Origin: Acetobacteraceae bacterium AT-5844
Lineage (GTDB): Bacteria; Pseudomonadota; Alphaproteobacteria; Acetobacterales; Acetobacteraceae
NCBI GenBank assembly: GCA_000245075.1
Contig: JH599944.1
Span: 1-64,000 of the forward strand
Direction of reading: 5' to 3'
DNA length: 64,000 nt
The position numbers and the translations under genes are program-made. This document shows, in pieces, positions 51,356-60,296 of this stretch. The notes beneath the pieces were generated by a model. The model ran no database searches and was not told the origin of the DNA. It saw only the letters and a program-made list of their open reading frames with translations. How positions within the stretch are numbered: position 1 is the first letter of the stretch; the number at the start of each line of letters is the position of its first letter.

Positions 51356-52591
51356 ATGACGACCCGCCGGAGCCTGCTGGCCGCCTCGGCCCTTGCGGCC
51401 CTGCTTCCGCATGCCGTGCGGGCACAGCCGCGCCCGGCGCAGAGCCAGCCCCGCCCGGCTCCAGCACAGCCCGCACCGGCACCGGAACTGCTGGTCGAGA
51501 AGCAGATCTTCGAATATCGCGGCTACCGCACCCGTGGCGGGGCCACCCTGCCCAATCTGCGCATCGGCTACCAGACGGCCGGCAAGCTGAATGCGGCAGG
51601 AGATAATGCGGTGCTGATCACCCATTTCTTCAGCGGCAACAGCCATGCCTTCGGCCGTTACGCGCCAGGAGAGGCTCCCGGCTATTGGGACTCGATCATC
51701 GGGCCGGGCAAGCCGATCGATACCAACCGCTATTTCGTCATCTCCTCCGACACGCTCGTGAACCTGAATGCGCGGGATGCCCGCGTCACCACCACCGGCC
51801 CGGCCTCCGTCAACCCATCGACCGGCCGGCCTTACGGAATGGAGTTCCCGGTCGTCTCCATCCGCGATTTCGTCGAGGTGCAGAAGCTGCTGTTGGAAAG
51901 CCTGGGCGTGCGGAAGCTGGCGCTGGTGGCGGGTGGCAGCATGGGGGCCTTGCAGGTTGTCGAGTGGGCCTGCGCCTATCCGGGCTGGGTGGAGCGGGCC
52001 ATGCCCGTTATTGGCACGGGGGAAATCGATGGCTGGCTGCTCGGGTGGCTGGATATCTGGGAAGCCCCCATCCGCCTCGACCCCAACTGGCGCAACGGGG
52101 ATTACTACACCCAGGGCCGCCAGCCCCCGTTGCAGGGCCTGGCCGAGGCGCTGCGCATCGTCTCCCTGCAATCCCGGGACCGTGGCTGGGCACGCGAATT
52201 CGGCCGCAGGGTAGGGGAGGGCCAGGACCCCTCCCGCCGTATTCAGGACCGCTTCGCCGTCGAGCAGTGGCTGGACGATGCCGTCGTGGCGCGCGCACGC
52301 GCCGCGGACGCCAATTCCTTCCTTTATCTGACGCGTGCCAACCAGCTCTTCCTGAACGAGTATGAGAGCCGCGATGCCGCCCTGGCGCGCGCCCGCGCCA
52401 AATGGCTGATCATGCCCTCCGTCACCGACCGCGTCTTCCCTGTGGAGTACGGGCACGAGCTGGCCACCGCCCTGAAGGGCATGGGCCAGCCGGTACAGAT
52501 GGTGGATCTCAAGGGACCGCTCGGCCATCTGGAGGGGGTGGAGAATGTCGCTCAGGCTGCCGGCGTCATCCGTACCTTCATGGCACGCTGA
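51356..52591 (+). CDS. Exported alpha/beta hydrolase of the homoserine O-acetyltransferase (MetX) family
   Basis: 411 residues. The core is MetX-like: LRIGYQTAGKLNAAGDNAVL, nucleophile Ser195 in VAGGSMGALQVVEW, Asp358 (VTDRVFP) and His391 (LGHLEG). Unlike biosynthetic MetX it begins with a twin-arginine signal (TTRRSLLAASALAALLP, cut near VRAQ) followed by a Pro/Ala-rich linker, so it should act outside the cytoplasm where acetyl-CoA is absent. Hydrolysis or another acyl transfer is therefore more likely than methionine synthesis. GGGAGG upstream of the ATG fixes the start. Confidence 0.85.
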   Translation: MTTRRSLLAASALAALLPHAVRAQPRPAQSQPRPAPAQPAPAPELLVEKQIFEYRGYRTRGGATLPNLRIGYQTAGKLNAAGDNAVLITHFFSGNSHAFGRYAPGEAPGYWDSIIGPGKPIDTNRYFVISSDTLVNLNARDARVTTTGPASVNPSTGRPYGMEFPVVSIRDFVEVQKLLLESLGVRKLALVAGGSMGALQVVEWACAYPGWVERAMPVIGTGEIDGWLLGWLDIWEAPIRLDPNWRNGDYYTQGRQPPLQGLAEALRIVSLQSRDRGWAREFGRRVGEGQDPSRRIQDRFAVEQWLDDAVVARARAADANSFLYLTRANQLFLNEYESRDAALARARAKWLIMPSVTDRVFPVEYGHELATALKGMGQPVQMVDLKGPLGHLEGVENVAQAAGVIRTFMAR

Positions 52592-52653
52592 ATGCCGCAT
52601 CACCCCCTGGCGAAACGCCGCGCGCCGGTTTAGCTAGAGGAGCCTTCCCCTGA

Positions 52654-52727
52654 GCGCCTGTAGCTCAATTGGTTAGAGCGGGCCGCTCATAACGGCTTGG
52701 TTGCGGGTTCAAGTCCTGCCGGGCGCA
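52654..52727 (+). tRNA. tRNA-Ile2 (anticodon CAT, lysidine type)
   Basis: Complete cloverleaf of 74 bases: acceptor GCGCCTG/CGGGCGC, D-arm GCTCAATTGGTTAGAGC, anticodon loop CTCATAA and T-arm with GTTCAAGTC. CCA is not encoded. The anticodon is CAT, but the CTCATAA loop followed by GGCTTGGT and the overall similarity to ileX identify it as the isoleucine tRNA whose C34 is modified to lysidine by TilS to read AUA, rather than a methionine tRNA. Confidence 0.9.
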
Positions 52728-52872
52728 GGGGGGCATGGTCGGGGCGTGTGTCGCCCGCCATGCATGGGCCATATCTCCGAGCGCCGCATTCCGTGAACGT
52801 GCTTGCAACACGGTTGCAATTTGCGCGAGATGCAATTCTCCCTTCGGTACAGCGGGCGGATCGCGGCGGCGC

Positions 52873-54462
52873 ATGTCCACTACTTTTCCCGGGGCCCTGC
52901 CCCTGCCACCAGCCGGCGTTCCCGGCTTGGCCGATTGGCGTGCCTGGATGCGGCGGTCCGAAGGTACAGACCCCTGGCTGCCAGGCTGGTGCCAGGCCCG
53001 TTCCACCACCTTCTGGCTGGGCATCAACCTCGGCGTTGCGCTGGTCTATCTGGCGCTGGGCTGGGCTGTGGGCCGCTTCTTTGCCGCATTCGGGCTGTTC
53101 CCGGCGCCTATCTGGCTGCCTGCCGGGCTGGCCGCCACGGCTGCCATGCTTGGCGGGTGGCGTCTGGTGCCGGGCATCTTCCTGGGTTCTTTCCTTGTCA
53201 ACGGCGTGGTGTTCAGCGCCTCGCCGGCGCTGGCAGCCGCCATTTCGGTGGGCAACGCCCTCGGCCCCTTGCTGGGCACCAAGCTGACCCGGCTGCTGCG
53301 GCCGACCACCGGGCTGTTCACCCGATTCCAGGGTGTCGTCGCCTTCATCCTGGGCGCCGTGCTGCTGCACGCCCTCATCACCGCCAGTATCGGCACGCTC
53401 TCCCTGCTCGCATTGGGGAACCTGCCGCTGGAAGGCGCCGGCGCCAGTTGGGGTGCCTGGCTGTTGTGCGATGCTGGCGGCACCTTCTACTTCGCGCCCT
53501 CCCTGGCCCTGTGGCTCGGGGTGGAGCGCACGCCGCCCGTGCCCGGCCATCGCACCCGCCGCCATGCCGCCTTGCTGGATGGTTCAGTCTGGCTCGGTAC
53601 CGCCGGGCTGGCGGCGCTGATCTTCTCCATCCACCTGCCGCCGCGGCTGCCATCCCCGCAACTGGTCTTCCTGCTGGCGGTGCCGCTGTCCTGGATCGCG
53701 CTGCGCATCTCCCTCCGCGCGGCCTATACCCTGCTGACGCTCATCTGCATTATCGCCTCCGCCGGCACGGTAGCGGGGCTCGGCCCCTTCCAGAGCGGCG
53801 GCGCCGTCAACCCCATGCAATCCGCCGGCATGCTCATCGTGCTGTGCGGCATGAACATCCTGACCCTGCTGGCCCTGGTCAGCGAGCGGCGAGAGGCGGA
53901 ATGGGCGCTGGCGGACGCCAACCGCATGCTGGAGCAGCGCGTTGGCGAACGGACGGAACAATTGCGGCTGCAAGCCCAGACCGACGCGCTGACGGGCCTC
54001 CGCAACCGGTGGGGCTTCATGGCGCAGGCCGAGGCGGCGCTGGGGGAGGCCCAGCGATCCGGCCATCCATTCGGCTTCATCACCTTCGACCTCGACCACT
54101 TCAAGGCCATCAATGACTGCGCCGGTCACGCGGGCGGGGATATGGTGCTGCGCATGGTGGCGGAAAACTGCCAGCCGGTTCTGCGGCGGCAGGACCTGTT
54201 CGGGCGCCTGGGCGGCGAGGAATTCGCCATCGCTCTCGGCGGCCTGGACCCCGAGGCCACCCGGGCGGTGGCGGAACGGTTGCGGGACGCGCTGCGGAGC
54301 ATAAAGCCCGGCTTCAGCCTGCCGGCCGGTGAACTGACGGCCAGCTTCGGCATCGCCACCAGCAGGCCTGGAGAGTCGCTGGGGCAACTGCTCCTGCGGG
54401 CGGACAAGGCCCTTTACATCGCCAAGAATGCGGGGAGGGACCAGGTGCAGGAAGCTGTCTGA
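52873..54462 (+). CDS. MASE1-type membrane diguanylate cyclase
   Basis: 529 residues. Residues about 40-345 form an eight-helix MASE1-like membrane sensor (ALVYLALGWAVGRFFAAFGL, IWLPAGLAATAAMLGGWRLV). A short coiled coil (about 350-375) leads to the GGDEF domain. The active-site motif is GGEEF at 447-451 and a product-binding I-site RRQD lies five residues before it, so it should make c-di-GMP and be feedback-inhibited. The ATG used is 146 bases past tRNA-Ile; an earlier in-frame GTG/ATG at 52735 gives a non-conserved extension only eight bases from the tRNA. Confidence 0.88.
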   Translation: MSTTFPGALPLPPAGVPGLADWRAWMRRSEGTDPWLPGWCQARSTTFWLGINLGVALVYLALGWAVGRFFAAFGLFPAPIWLPAGLAATAAMLGGWRLVPGIFLGSFLVNGVVFSASPALAAAISVGNALGPLLGTKLTRLLRPTTGLFTRFQGVVAFILGAVLLHALITASIGTLSLLALGNLPLEGAGASWGAWLLCDAGGTFYFAPSLALWLGVERTPPVPGHRTRRHAALLDGSVWLGTAGLAALIFSIHLPPRLPSPQLVFLLAVPLSWIALRISLRAAYTLLTLICIIASAGTVAGLGPFQSGGAVNPMQSAGMLIVLCGMNILTLLALVSERREAEWALADANRMLEQRVGERTEQLRLQAQTDALTGLRNRWGFMAQAEAALGEAQRSGHPFGFITFDLDHFKAINDCAGHAGGDMVLRMVAENCQPVLRRQDLFGRLGGEEFAIALGGLDPEATRAVAERLRDALRSIKPGFSLPAGELTASFGIATSRPGESLGQLLLRADKALYIAKNAGRDQVQEAV

Positions 54463-54535
54463 GCGCTTCCGCCTTGGCGTATGGCGCCCCGGTGGCTAGA
54501 ACCGGGGCCGAACAGCGCGCCGGAACTGCTTTGCC

Positions 54536-56212
54536 ATGGCTCCTCAGTACGTTTACGTGATGAAAGACCTCACCAAGTCCTATCCGGGCGGGCGTGAGGT
54601 GTTCAAAGGCATCACCCTTTCCTTCCTCGGCACGGCCAAGATCGGCGTGCTGGGCCCGAACGGCGCCGGTAAGTCCACCCTGATGCGAATCATGGCCGGG
54701 CAGGACAAGGAGTTCGGTGGCGAAGCCTGGGCCGCGGAAGGCGTGAGGGTGGGCTACCTGTCGCAGGAGCCGCATCTCGACCCCGAGAAGACGGTTGGCG
54801 AGAACGTCATGGAAGCCTTCGGCACGCTGAAGGCTGACCTCGAGCGCTTCAACGAGATTTCGATGAAGTTCGGCGAGGAAATGACCGACGACGAGATGAA
54901 CGATCTCCTCGCCGAGCAGGCCACGCTGCAGGAGCGCATCGACGCCGCCGATGGCTGGGACCTGGACCGCACCATCGACATCGCGCTGGACGCGCTGCGC
55001 GCGCCGTCGGCGGATAGCCCGGTGACGCACCTCTCCGGCGGTGAGCGCCGCCGCGTGGCGCTGTGCAAGCTGCTGCTGGAAAAGCCCGACCTGCTGCTGC
55101 TCGACGAACCGACCAACCACCTCGATGCCGAGAGCGTGTCCTGGCTGGAAAAGACGCTGCGCGAGTATGAGGGCGCCGTGCTGGTCGTCACCCACGACCG
55201 CTACTTCCTGGACAACGTGACCAACTGGATTCTGGAAGTCGACCGCGGCCGCGGCATTCCCTACGAGGGCAACTACTCCGCCTACCTGGAAGCCAAGCGC
55301 AAGCGCCTGGCCCAGGAAGAGAAGGAAGAGTCCGCCCGCCAGCGCCAGCTGGCCGAGGAGCAGGAGTGGATCGGCCGCTCCCCCGCCGCCCGCCAGGCCA
55401 AGAGCAAGGCGCGTATCGCGGCATATGAGGAGCTGCTGGCCAAGAGCCAGGAGCGCGCCCCGGACCCGACGGAGATCCAGATTCCGCCGGCACCGCGCCT
55501 GGGCAACACGGTCATCGAGGCGGAGGGCCTGTCCAAGGGCTTTGGCGACAACCTGCTGATCGAGAACCTCTCCTTCAAGCTGCCGCCCGGTGGCATTGTC
55601 GGCGTGATCGGCCCGAACGGCGCCGGCAAGTCCACGCTGTTCAAGATGATCACCGGCAAGGAGACGCCGGATGCCGGCACGCTGAAGATCGGCGAGACCG
55701 TCAGCCTCGGCTATGTCGACCAGTCGCGCGACTCGCTGGATGACAAGCGCACCGTCTGGCAGGAAATCTCCGACGGGCAGGACGTCATCATGATGGGCAA
55801 GCGGGCCGTGCCGTCCCGCGCCTATGCCGCCGCCTTCAACTTCAAGGGCGGCGACCAGCAGAAGCCCGTGGGCGTGCTCTCGGGCGGTGAGCGTAACCGC
55901 CTGCACCTCGCGAAGATGCTGCGGGACCCGCACAACGTCATCCTGCTCGACGAACCGACCAACGACCTGGACGTCGACACGCTCCGCGCGCTGGAAGAGG
56001 CGCTGCAGGATTTCGCTGGCTGCGCCGTTATCATCTCGCACGACCGCTGGTTCCTCGACCGCCTGGCGACGCACATCATGGCCTTCGAGGGCGACAGCCA
56101 CGTCGAATGGTTCGAGGGCAACTATCAGGCGTATGAGGCTGATCGACGTCGACGCTTGGGCGCAGCGGCCGATCAGCCGCACCGGATCAAGTACCGCCCT
56201 CTCACCCGGTAA
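54536..56212 (+). CDS. ettA: Energy-dependent translational throttle EttA (ABC-F)
   Basis: 558 residues. Two ABC domains without membrane parts: Walker A GPNGAGKST at 40-48 and again at about 360, signatures LSGGERRRVALCKLL and LSGGERNRLHLAKML, Walker B LLLLDEPTNHLD and VILLDEPTNDLD. The interdomain linker (about 240-325) and the arm in NBD1 fit EttA rather than Uup. EttA binds the ribosomal E site and gates the first steps of elongation according to ADP/ATP ratio. The ATG sits soon after a CCCCGGT/ACCGGGG hairpin (54487-54507). Confidence 0.93.
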   Translation: MAPQYVYVMKDLTKSYPGGREVFKGITLSFLGTAKIGVLGPNGAGKSTLMRIMAGQDKEFGGEAWAAEGVRVGYLSQEPHLDPEKTVGENVMEAFGTLKADLERFNEISMKFGEEMTDDEMNDLLAEQATLQERIDAADGWDLDRTIDIALDALRAPSADSPVTHLSGGERRRVALCKLLLEKPDLLLLDEPTNHLDAESVSWLEKTLREYEGAVLVVTHDRYFLDNVTNWILEVDRGRGIPYEGNYSAYLEAKRKRLAQEEKEESARQRQLAEEQEWIGRSPAARQAKSKARIAAYEELLAKSQERAPDPTEIQIPPAPRLGNTVIEAEGLSKGFGDNLLIENLSFKLPPGGIVGVIGPNGAGKSTLFKMITGKETPDAGTLKIGETVSLGYVDQSRDSLDDKRTVWQEISDGQDVIMMGKRAVPSRAYAAAFNFKGGDQQKPVGVLSGGERNRLHLAKMLRDPHNVILLDEPTNDLDVDTLRALEEALQDFAGCAVIISHDRWFLDRLATHIMAFEGDSHVEWFEGNYQAYEADRRRRLGAAADQPHRIKYRPLTR

Positions 56213-56216
56213 CCCG

Positions 56217-56738
56217 ATGGATCTCCCCGGGCGGGTGGAATCCCCGCACACGGTGCGCTCGTCGCGGCTGACGCTGCGCCCCGTGGGACCGGAGCACCTG
56301 GACGACCTCATCGCCCTGAAGGGTGATGAGGCCGCCTTCGGGCTGATGCTGAATGGCGTCCGCACACCAAAGCGGACGGACCAGGAACTGCGCGATGACA
56401 TGGCCTTCTGGGCCGAGCGCGGTTACGGCACCTGGGCCGTGCATCTGTCGGAAGACCAGACTTTCCTCGGCATTGTCGGGCTGATGGAACGGCCGGATGG
56501 TCTCGGCGTCGCCCTGCGCTTCGCCCTGTGGCCGCAGGTACGTGGGCGCGGCTATGCGCGGGAGGCGGCGCGGGCGGCGCTGGAATTCGGCCATGCCGCC
56601 GGTCTGGACCGAATCATCGCCGTGGCGCGGGAGACCAATGTCGCCTCGCGCGCCGTGCTGGGCGATCTCGGCATGCAGGAATGCGGTACCTTCCTGCACA
56701 ACGGCCATGTCATGAAGATCTACGAAAGCCAGCGCTGA
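56217..56738 (+). CDS. GNAT-family N-acetyltransferase (RimJ/RimL-like)
   Basis: 173 residues. Opens with SSRLTLRPVGPEHLDDLIAL, has the acetyl-CoA loop RFALWPQVRGRGYAREAARA (about 101-120) and ends VARETNVASRAVLGDLGMQE. This is the layout of Acetyltransf_3/RimJ-RimL enzymes acting on protein or small-molecule amines. It starts four bases after ettA and is probably co-transcribed with it. Substrate unknown. Confidence 0.85.
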   Translation: MDLPGRVESPHTVRSSRLTLRPVGPEHLDDLIALKGDEAAFGLMLNGVRTPKRTDQELRDDMAFWAERGYGTWAVHLSEDQTFLGIVGLMERPDGLGVALRFALWPQVRGRGYAREAARAALEFGHAAGLDRIIAVARETNVASRAVLGDLGMQECGTFLHNGHVMKIYESQR

Positions 56739-56754
56739 AAGGCGCTGGTTCCGT

Positions 56755-58569
56755 TTACTCGGCCCTGCTGGCTTCCCGCATCTCGGCTTCGGGGAGGGCG
56801 GGAATGCCTTCGGCGGCCGCAATCAGCCAGGGGCCGAGCTGCTCCGCGGGACGGGGGCGGCCGAAATAATAGCCCTGGCCCAGATCGCACCCCATGGCGG
56901 CAATGCGGCGCATGGTCGCGGCATCCTCGATCCCCTCCGCCGTGGTGCCGAGCCCCAGGGCCCGGGCGAGCCCGATAATGGCCGAGACATAGCGGCCGCT
57001 TTCCGGCGCCAGGGCGAGGGCGGCCACGAAGCTGCGGTCGATCTTCAGCCGGTCCACCGCCAGCTCCTTGACCATGCTGAGGCTGGCATAGCCGGTGCCG
57101 AAATCATCCAGCGCCACGCGGATGCCGGCGGCACGCAGCAGGCCCAGCACCTGCTTGGCGGTGCTGAGGTCGTGCACGATGCCGGATTCCGTCACCTCCA
57201 GCTCCAGCCGCAAAGGGCTGAGGCCGGTTTGGGCCAGAATGTTGAGGATGGTGTCGGATACGCTGGAATCCTGGAGCTGACTTGGCGCCATGTTCACCGC
57301 GATCTTCAGCCCCTCCGGCCAGCTTGCGGCGTCCTGGCTCGCCTGGCGCAGTAGGGCTTCGAAGAGCTGGCCGGTCAGTCCTGCGCGCTCCGTCGCGGCG
57401 ATGAACTCGGAGGGTGGCAGAAGGCCCCGCTCGGGGTGGCGCCAGCGTGCCAGCACCTCGAGCCCGATCAGCCTGCGGCTGCGCAGATCGACCAGCGGCT
57501 GATAGAAGGGAATGATCTCCTCCGCCGCGATGGCTTGCCGCAGCCGCAGATGATGGATGGCGGCTTCCCGTCGCTCCTCCTCCATATCCGGCGAGAAGAC
57601 CAGATAGCGCGCGGCGCCCAACCGCTTGGCGTTGTACAGCGCCACATCGGCGGCGCGGAGCAGCGCCTCGGTCTCCGTGCCCTCTTCCGTGCTGAAGGCG
57701 ATGCCGATGCTCGCGCTGACCTCGACCAGGGCGGTATCGGCACGGATCGGTACGGCAAGGGCGGTGAGAATCCGCTCTGCCACGGCCGGAGCAGTAGCCA
57801 CCTGGCACTCGGTCAGCAGAATGGCGAATTCATCGCCGCCGAGCCGGGCCACCATGGCTTCCTCCGGCGCTTCCCGCTTCAGGCGAGCCGCCACCTCGGC
57901 CAGCACGGCATCGCCGGCCATATGGCCCAGGCTGTCATTGATGGCCTTGAAGTCGTCCAGATCCACATGCAGCAGGGCGCAGCCGGCGCCGCGCGCCAGC
58001 CACTGCTCCAGCGCCGAAAGGAAGGCCCGGCGGATAGGGAGCCGCGTCAGGTAGTCGATGCCGGCAAGTTCTTCCAGGTGGCTTTCGTTCCGCACCTGCT
58101 CGGTGACGTCCCGCACCACGATGACGATCTCGGAAGGCTCTCCCGTTTCCGGCTCCCGCGCCAGATGCAGCCGGGCTTCGACCCAGGCGATCTGACCGTC
58201 GGCGCGCACCACCCGGTGGCGGCCGCGTTGGTCTGCCTGCGTCTCCTTGAGCCTGCGCATCCTGGCCAGTGCCGCGGTGATGTCATCCGGATGGATCACG
58301 TTGAGAATGGAGACGCCGACAAGCTCCTCCGGCTCGTAGCCCAGGATGGCGCGGCTGGCGGGTGAAACATAGGTGGGGGTGCCGTCCAGGTCCGTGCGGA
58401 GGATCAGGTCCGTCGCGTGGTCGGCCAGCAGGCGGTAGAGCTTCTCGCCCTCTGCCAGAGCTATCGCATCAGAGGCAGGGGCGGGCTCCCGGCCCAGCAG
58501 CGAGCATATCGTTGCGCGCAATCGCCCCAGCATCAGCCCAGCTCTCCCTGGCGGTGTTCGCCCCGCCAT
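56755..58569 (-). CDS. PAS-GGDEF-EAL c-di-GMP protein
   Basis: 604 residues, no membrane segment. PAS domain at about 42-160 (LYRLLADHATDLILRTDLDG). GGDEF domain with intact GGDEF at 244-248 but no RxxD inhibitory site in front of it. EAL-type domain from about 350, with EVLARW at 371-376 and the metal/loop motif DDFGTGYASLSMVKELAVDR. Both enzymatic halves look competent, EVL being a common EAL variant, so net synthesis or breakdown of c-di-GMP cannot be told. It converges on the GNAT gene. Confidence 0.9.
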   Translation of the reverse strand: MAGRTPPGRAGLMLGRLRATICSLLGREPAPASDAIALAEGEKLYRLLADHATDLILRTDLDGTPTYVSPASRAILGYEPEELVGVSILNVIHPDDITAALARMRRLKETQADQRGRHRVVRADGQIAWVEARLHLAREPETGEPSEIVIVVRDVTEQVRNESHLEELAGIDYLTRLPIRRAFLSALEQWLARGAGCALLHVDLDDFKAINDSLGHMAGDAVLAEVAARLKREAPEEAMVARLGGDEFAILLTECQVATAPAVAERILTALAVPIRADTALVEVSASIGIAFSTEEGTETEALLRAADVALYNAKRLGAARYLVFSPDMEEERREAAIHHLRLRQAIAAEEIIPFYQPLVDLRSRRLIGLEVLARWRHPERGLLPPSEFIAATERAGLTGQLFEALLRQASQDAASWPEGLKIAVNMAPSQLQDSSVSDTILNILAQTGLSPLRLELEVTESGIVHDLSTAKQVLGLLRAAGIRVALDDFGTGYASLSMVKELAVDRLKIDRSFVAALALAPESGRYVSAIIGLARALGLGTTAEGIEDAATMRRIAAMGCDLGQGYYFGRPRPAEQLGPWLIAAAEGIPALPEAEMREASRAE

Positions 58570-58621
58570 CTTGCGTGGAACGAATGCCTATCGCGTCAGA
58601 ATAACACGAGGCGCAAGTTTT

Positions 58622-59428
58622 TTACCCACCTCGCCGCTTGCGCAATATCCTGACGCCGAAAATCGCTCCGCCGATAACGGCGAAGGAGAGGGCGGTAGAC
58701 GCTGTCCCCAGCGCGTAGAGCACCGGCGTCGTCACCGTGGTGGTCATGCCCAGGATCTCCAGCGGCAGGGTGTTGCCGCTGCCAGCCGTTAGCAAAGTGC
58801 GGGCGAACTCGTCAAAGGACAGGGTGAAGCCGAACAGGGCGATGCCCACCACGCTCGGCGCGATGATGGGCAGCACGACATGAAGGAAGGACTGCCACGG
58901 CGTGGCTCCCATGTCGCGCGCCGCTTCCTCCCAGGCGCGGTCGAAGCGGTTGAACACGGCGAACATGATGAGCAGGCCGAAGGGGAGGGTCCAGGTGAGC
59001 TGCGCCCCGAAGGCGGAGGAGTACCAGGCCGACTCCCACTCCATGAGGTTGAAGAGCAGCCCCACCCCGAGCGAGACCAGGATGGAGGGCACGATCAGGC
59101 TGGCCAGCGTCAGGTAGAAGAGGGCGGAGCTGCCCGGAAAGCGGCGACGGAAGGCCATGCCGGCGGCGAGGGAGATGATGACGGTGGAGGCCGTCACCAT
59201 CGCCGCGAGTGCCAGAGAGCGTTGCAGCGCGGAGCCGATATCCCCCACCGCCTGGGTGGCGAACAGCCGCCCGAACCAATGGAGCGAGACGCCATTCATA
59301 GGGAAGGTGAGGCCCCCATCCGGCCCCTGGAAGGAGAGCACGGTGATGGTGAGGGTGGGGCCGTAGAGGAAGGCCAGGAACAGCACGAACAGCGCCGTGA
59401 GCAGCAAGCGGGCAAGGCGGCCGGGCAT
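58622..59428 (-). CDS. Polyamine-type ABC permease (PotC-like)
   Basis: 268 residues, six helices. The coupling loop is WEEAARDMGATPWQSFLHVV (about 170-189), and FTLSFDEFARTLLTAGSGNT matches the PotC late region. Two bases after the other permease; last gene of the operon 58622-62569. Second polyamine-class importer in the window. Confidence 0.9.
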   Translation of the reverse strand: MPGRLARLLLTALFVLFLAFLYGPTLTITVLSFQGPDGGLTFPMNGVSLHWFGRLFATQAVGDIGSALQRSLALAAMVTASTVIISLAAGMAFRRRFPGSSALFYLTLASLIVPSILVSLGVGLLFNLMEWESAWYSSAFGAQLTWTLPFGLLIMFAVFNRFDRAWEEAARDMGATPWQSFLHVVLPIIAPSVVGIALFGFTLSFDEFARTLLTAGSGNTLPLEILGMTTTVTTPVLYALGTASTALSFAVIGGAIFGVRILRKRRGG

Positions 59429-59430
59429 GG

Positions 59431-60282
59431 TTACAGCTCCCGCCGGATATCAATGGCGCGCAGGATGGCGGCCATCAGCAGCAGCACCATCACCAGCAGG
59501 CCGACGGCATTGGCCGCGGCGGCCGGGTACTGCATCAACCCGATCTGGTTGGAGATCATGAGCCCGACGGAAGCGCTCTGGCCGCCGCTCATCAGCCGCA
59601 CCGTGGCGAAGTCGCCCATGACGAGCACGATGACGAAAATGCTGCCGATGCCGATGCCCGGCTTGCACAGCGGCAGGATCACGCACCACAGCGTCTGCCA
59701 GAAGCCCGCGCCGGCATCCCGCGCGGCCTCCAGCAGGCGGCGGTCGATGCGCATCATGGTGTTGAAGATCGGCACCACCATGAACAGCGTGTAGAGGTGC
59801 ACGAAGGCCAGAATCACCGCGAAATCCGAGAACAGCAGGAATTCCAACGGCTGGTCGATCGCCCCCATGCCCAGCAGCGCCGAGTTCATCAGCCCGTTGC
59901 GGCCGAGGAAGGGCACCCAGGCGATCATGCGGATGAGGTTGCTAGTCCAGAACGGCACGGTGCAGAGCACGAAGAGCACGGTGCGCGTCACCTCGCCCTG
60001 CACGATGAAGGCGAGGTAGTAGGCCAGCCAGAAGCCGATGGCGAAGGTAATGGCCCAGGTGATGCCGGCGAACCACAGCGTCTTGCCGAAGGTCCGCCAC
60101 GTCACCGCCGAGCCGAAGGCTTCCTGGTAATTGGTGAAGATGAAGTCCGGGATCAGGCTGAAGGCGCTGTAGTCGAAGAAGCTGACAACGACGATCATCG
60201 CCATTGGCACGACGAGGAACACGGCCAGCACCAGCGCCAGCGGCGCCGCCTGCAGCCAGGAGAACAAGGCCGAGCGGCGCAT
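59431..60282 (-). CDS. Polyamine-type ABC permease (PotB-like)
   Basis: 283 residues from the ATG preceded by GAGGAAG; the longer frame is a shadow of the binding-protein gene. Six helices (LALVLAVFLVVPMAMIVVVS first), PFWTSNLIRMIAWVPFLGRN in the conserved periplasmic/turn region, coupling loop LLEAARDAGAGFWQTLWCVI, and VMGDFATVRLMSGG near the end. Confidence 0.9.
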   Translation of the reverse strand: MRRSALFSWLQAAPLALVLAVFLVVPMAMIVVVSFFDYSAFSLIPDFIFTNYQEAFGSAVTWRTFGKTLWFAGITWAITFAIGFWLAYYLAFIVQGEVTRTVLFVLCTVPFWTSNLIRMIAWVPFLGRNGLMNSALLGMGAIDQPLEFLLFSDFAVILAFVHLYTLFMVVPIFNTMMRIDRRLLEAARDAGAGFWQTLWCVILPLCKPGIGIGSIFVIVLVMGDFATVRLMSGGQSASVGLMISNQIGLMQYPAAAANAVGLLVMVLLLMAAILRAIDIRREL

Positions 60283-60296
60283 CCGGTTTTGCTTCC

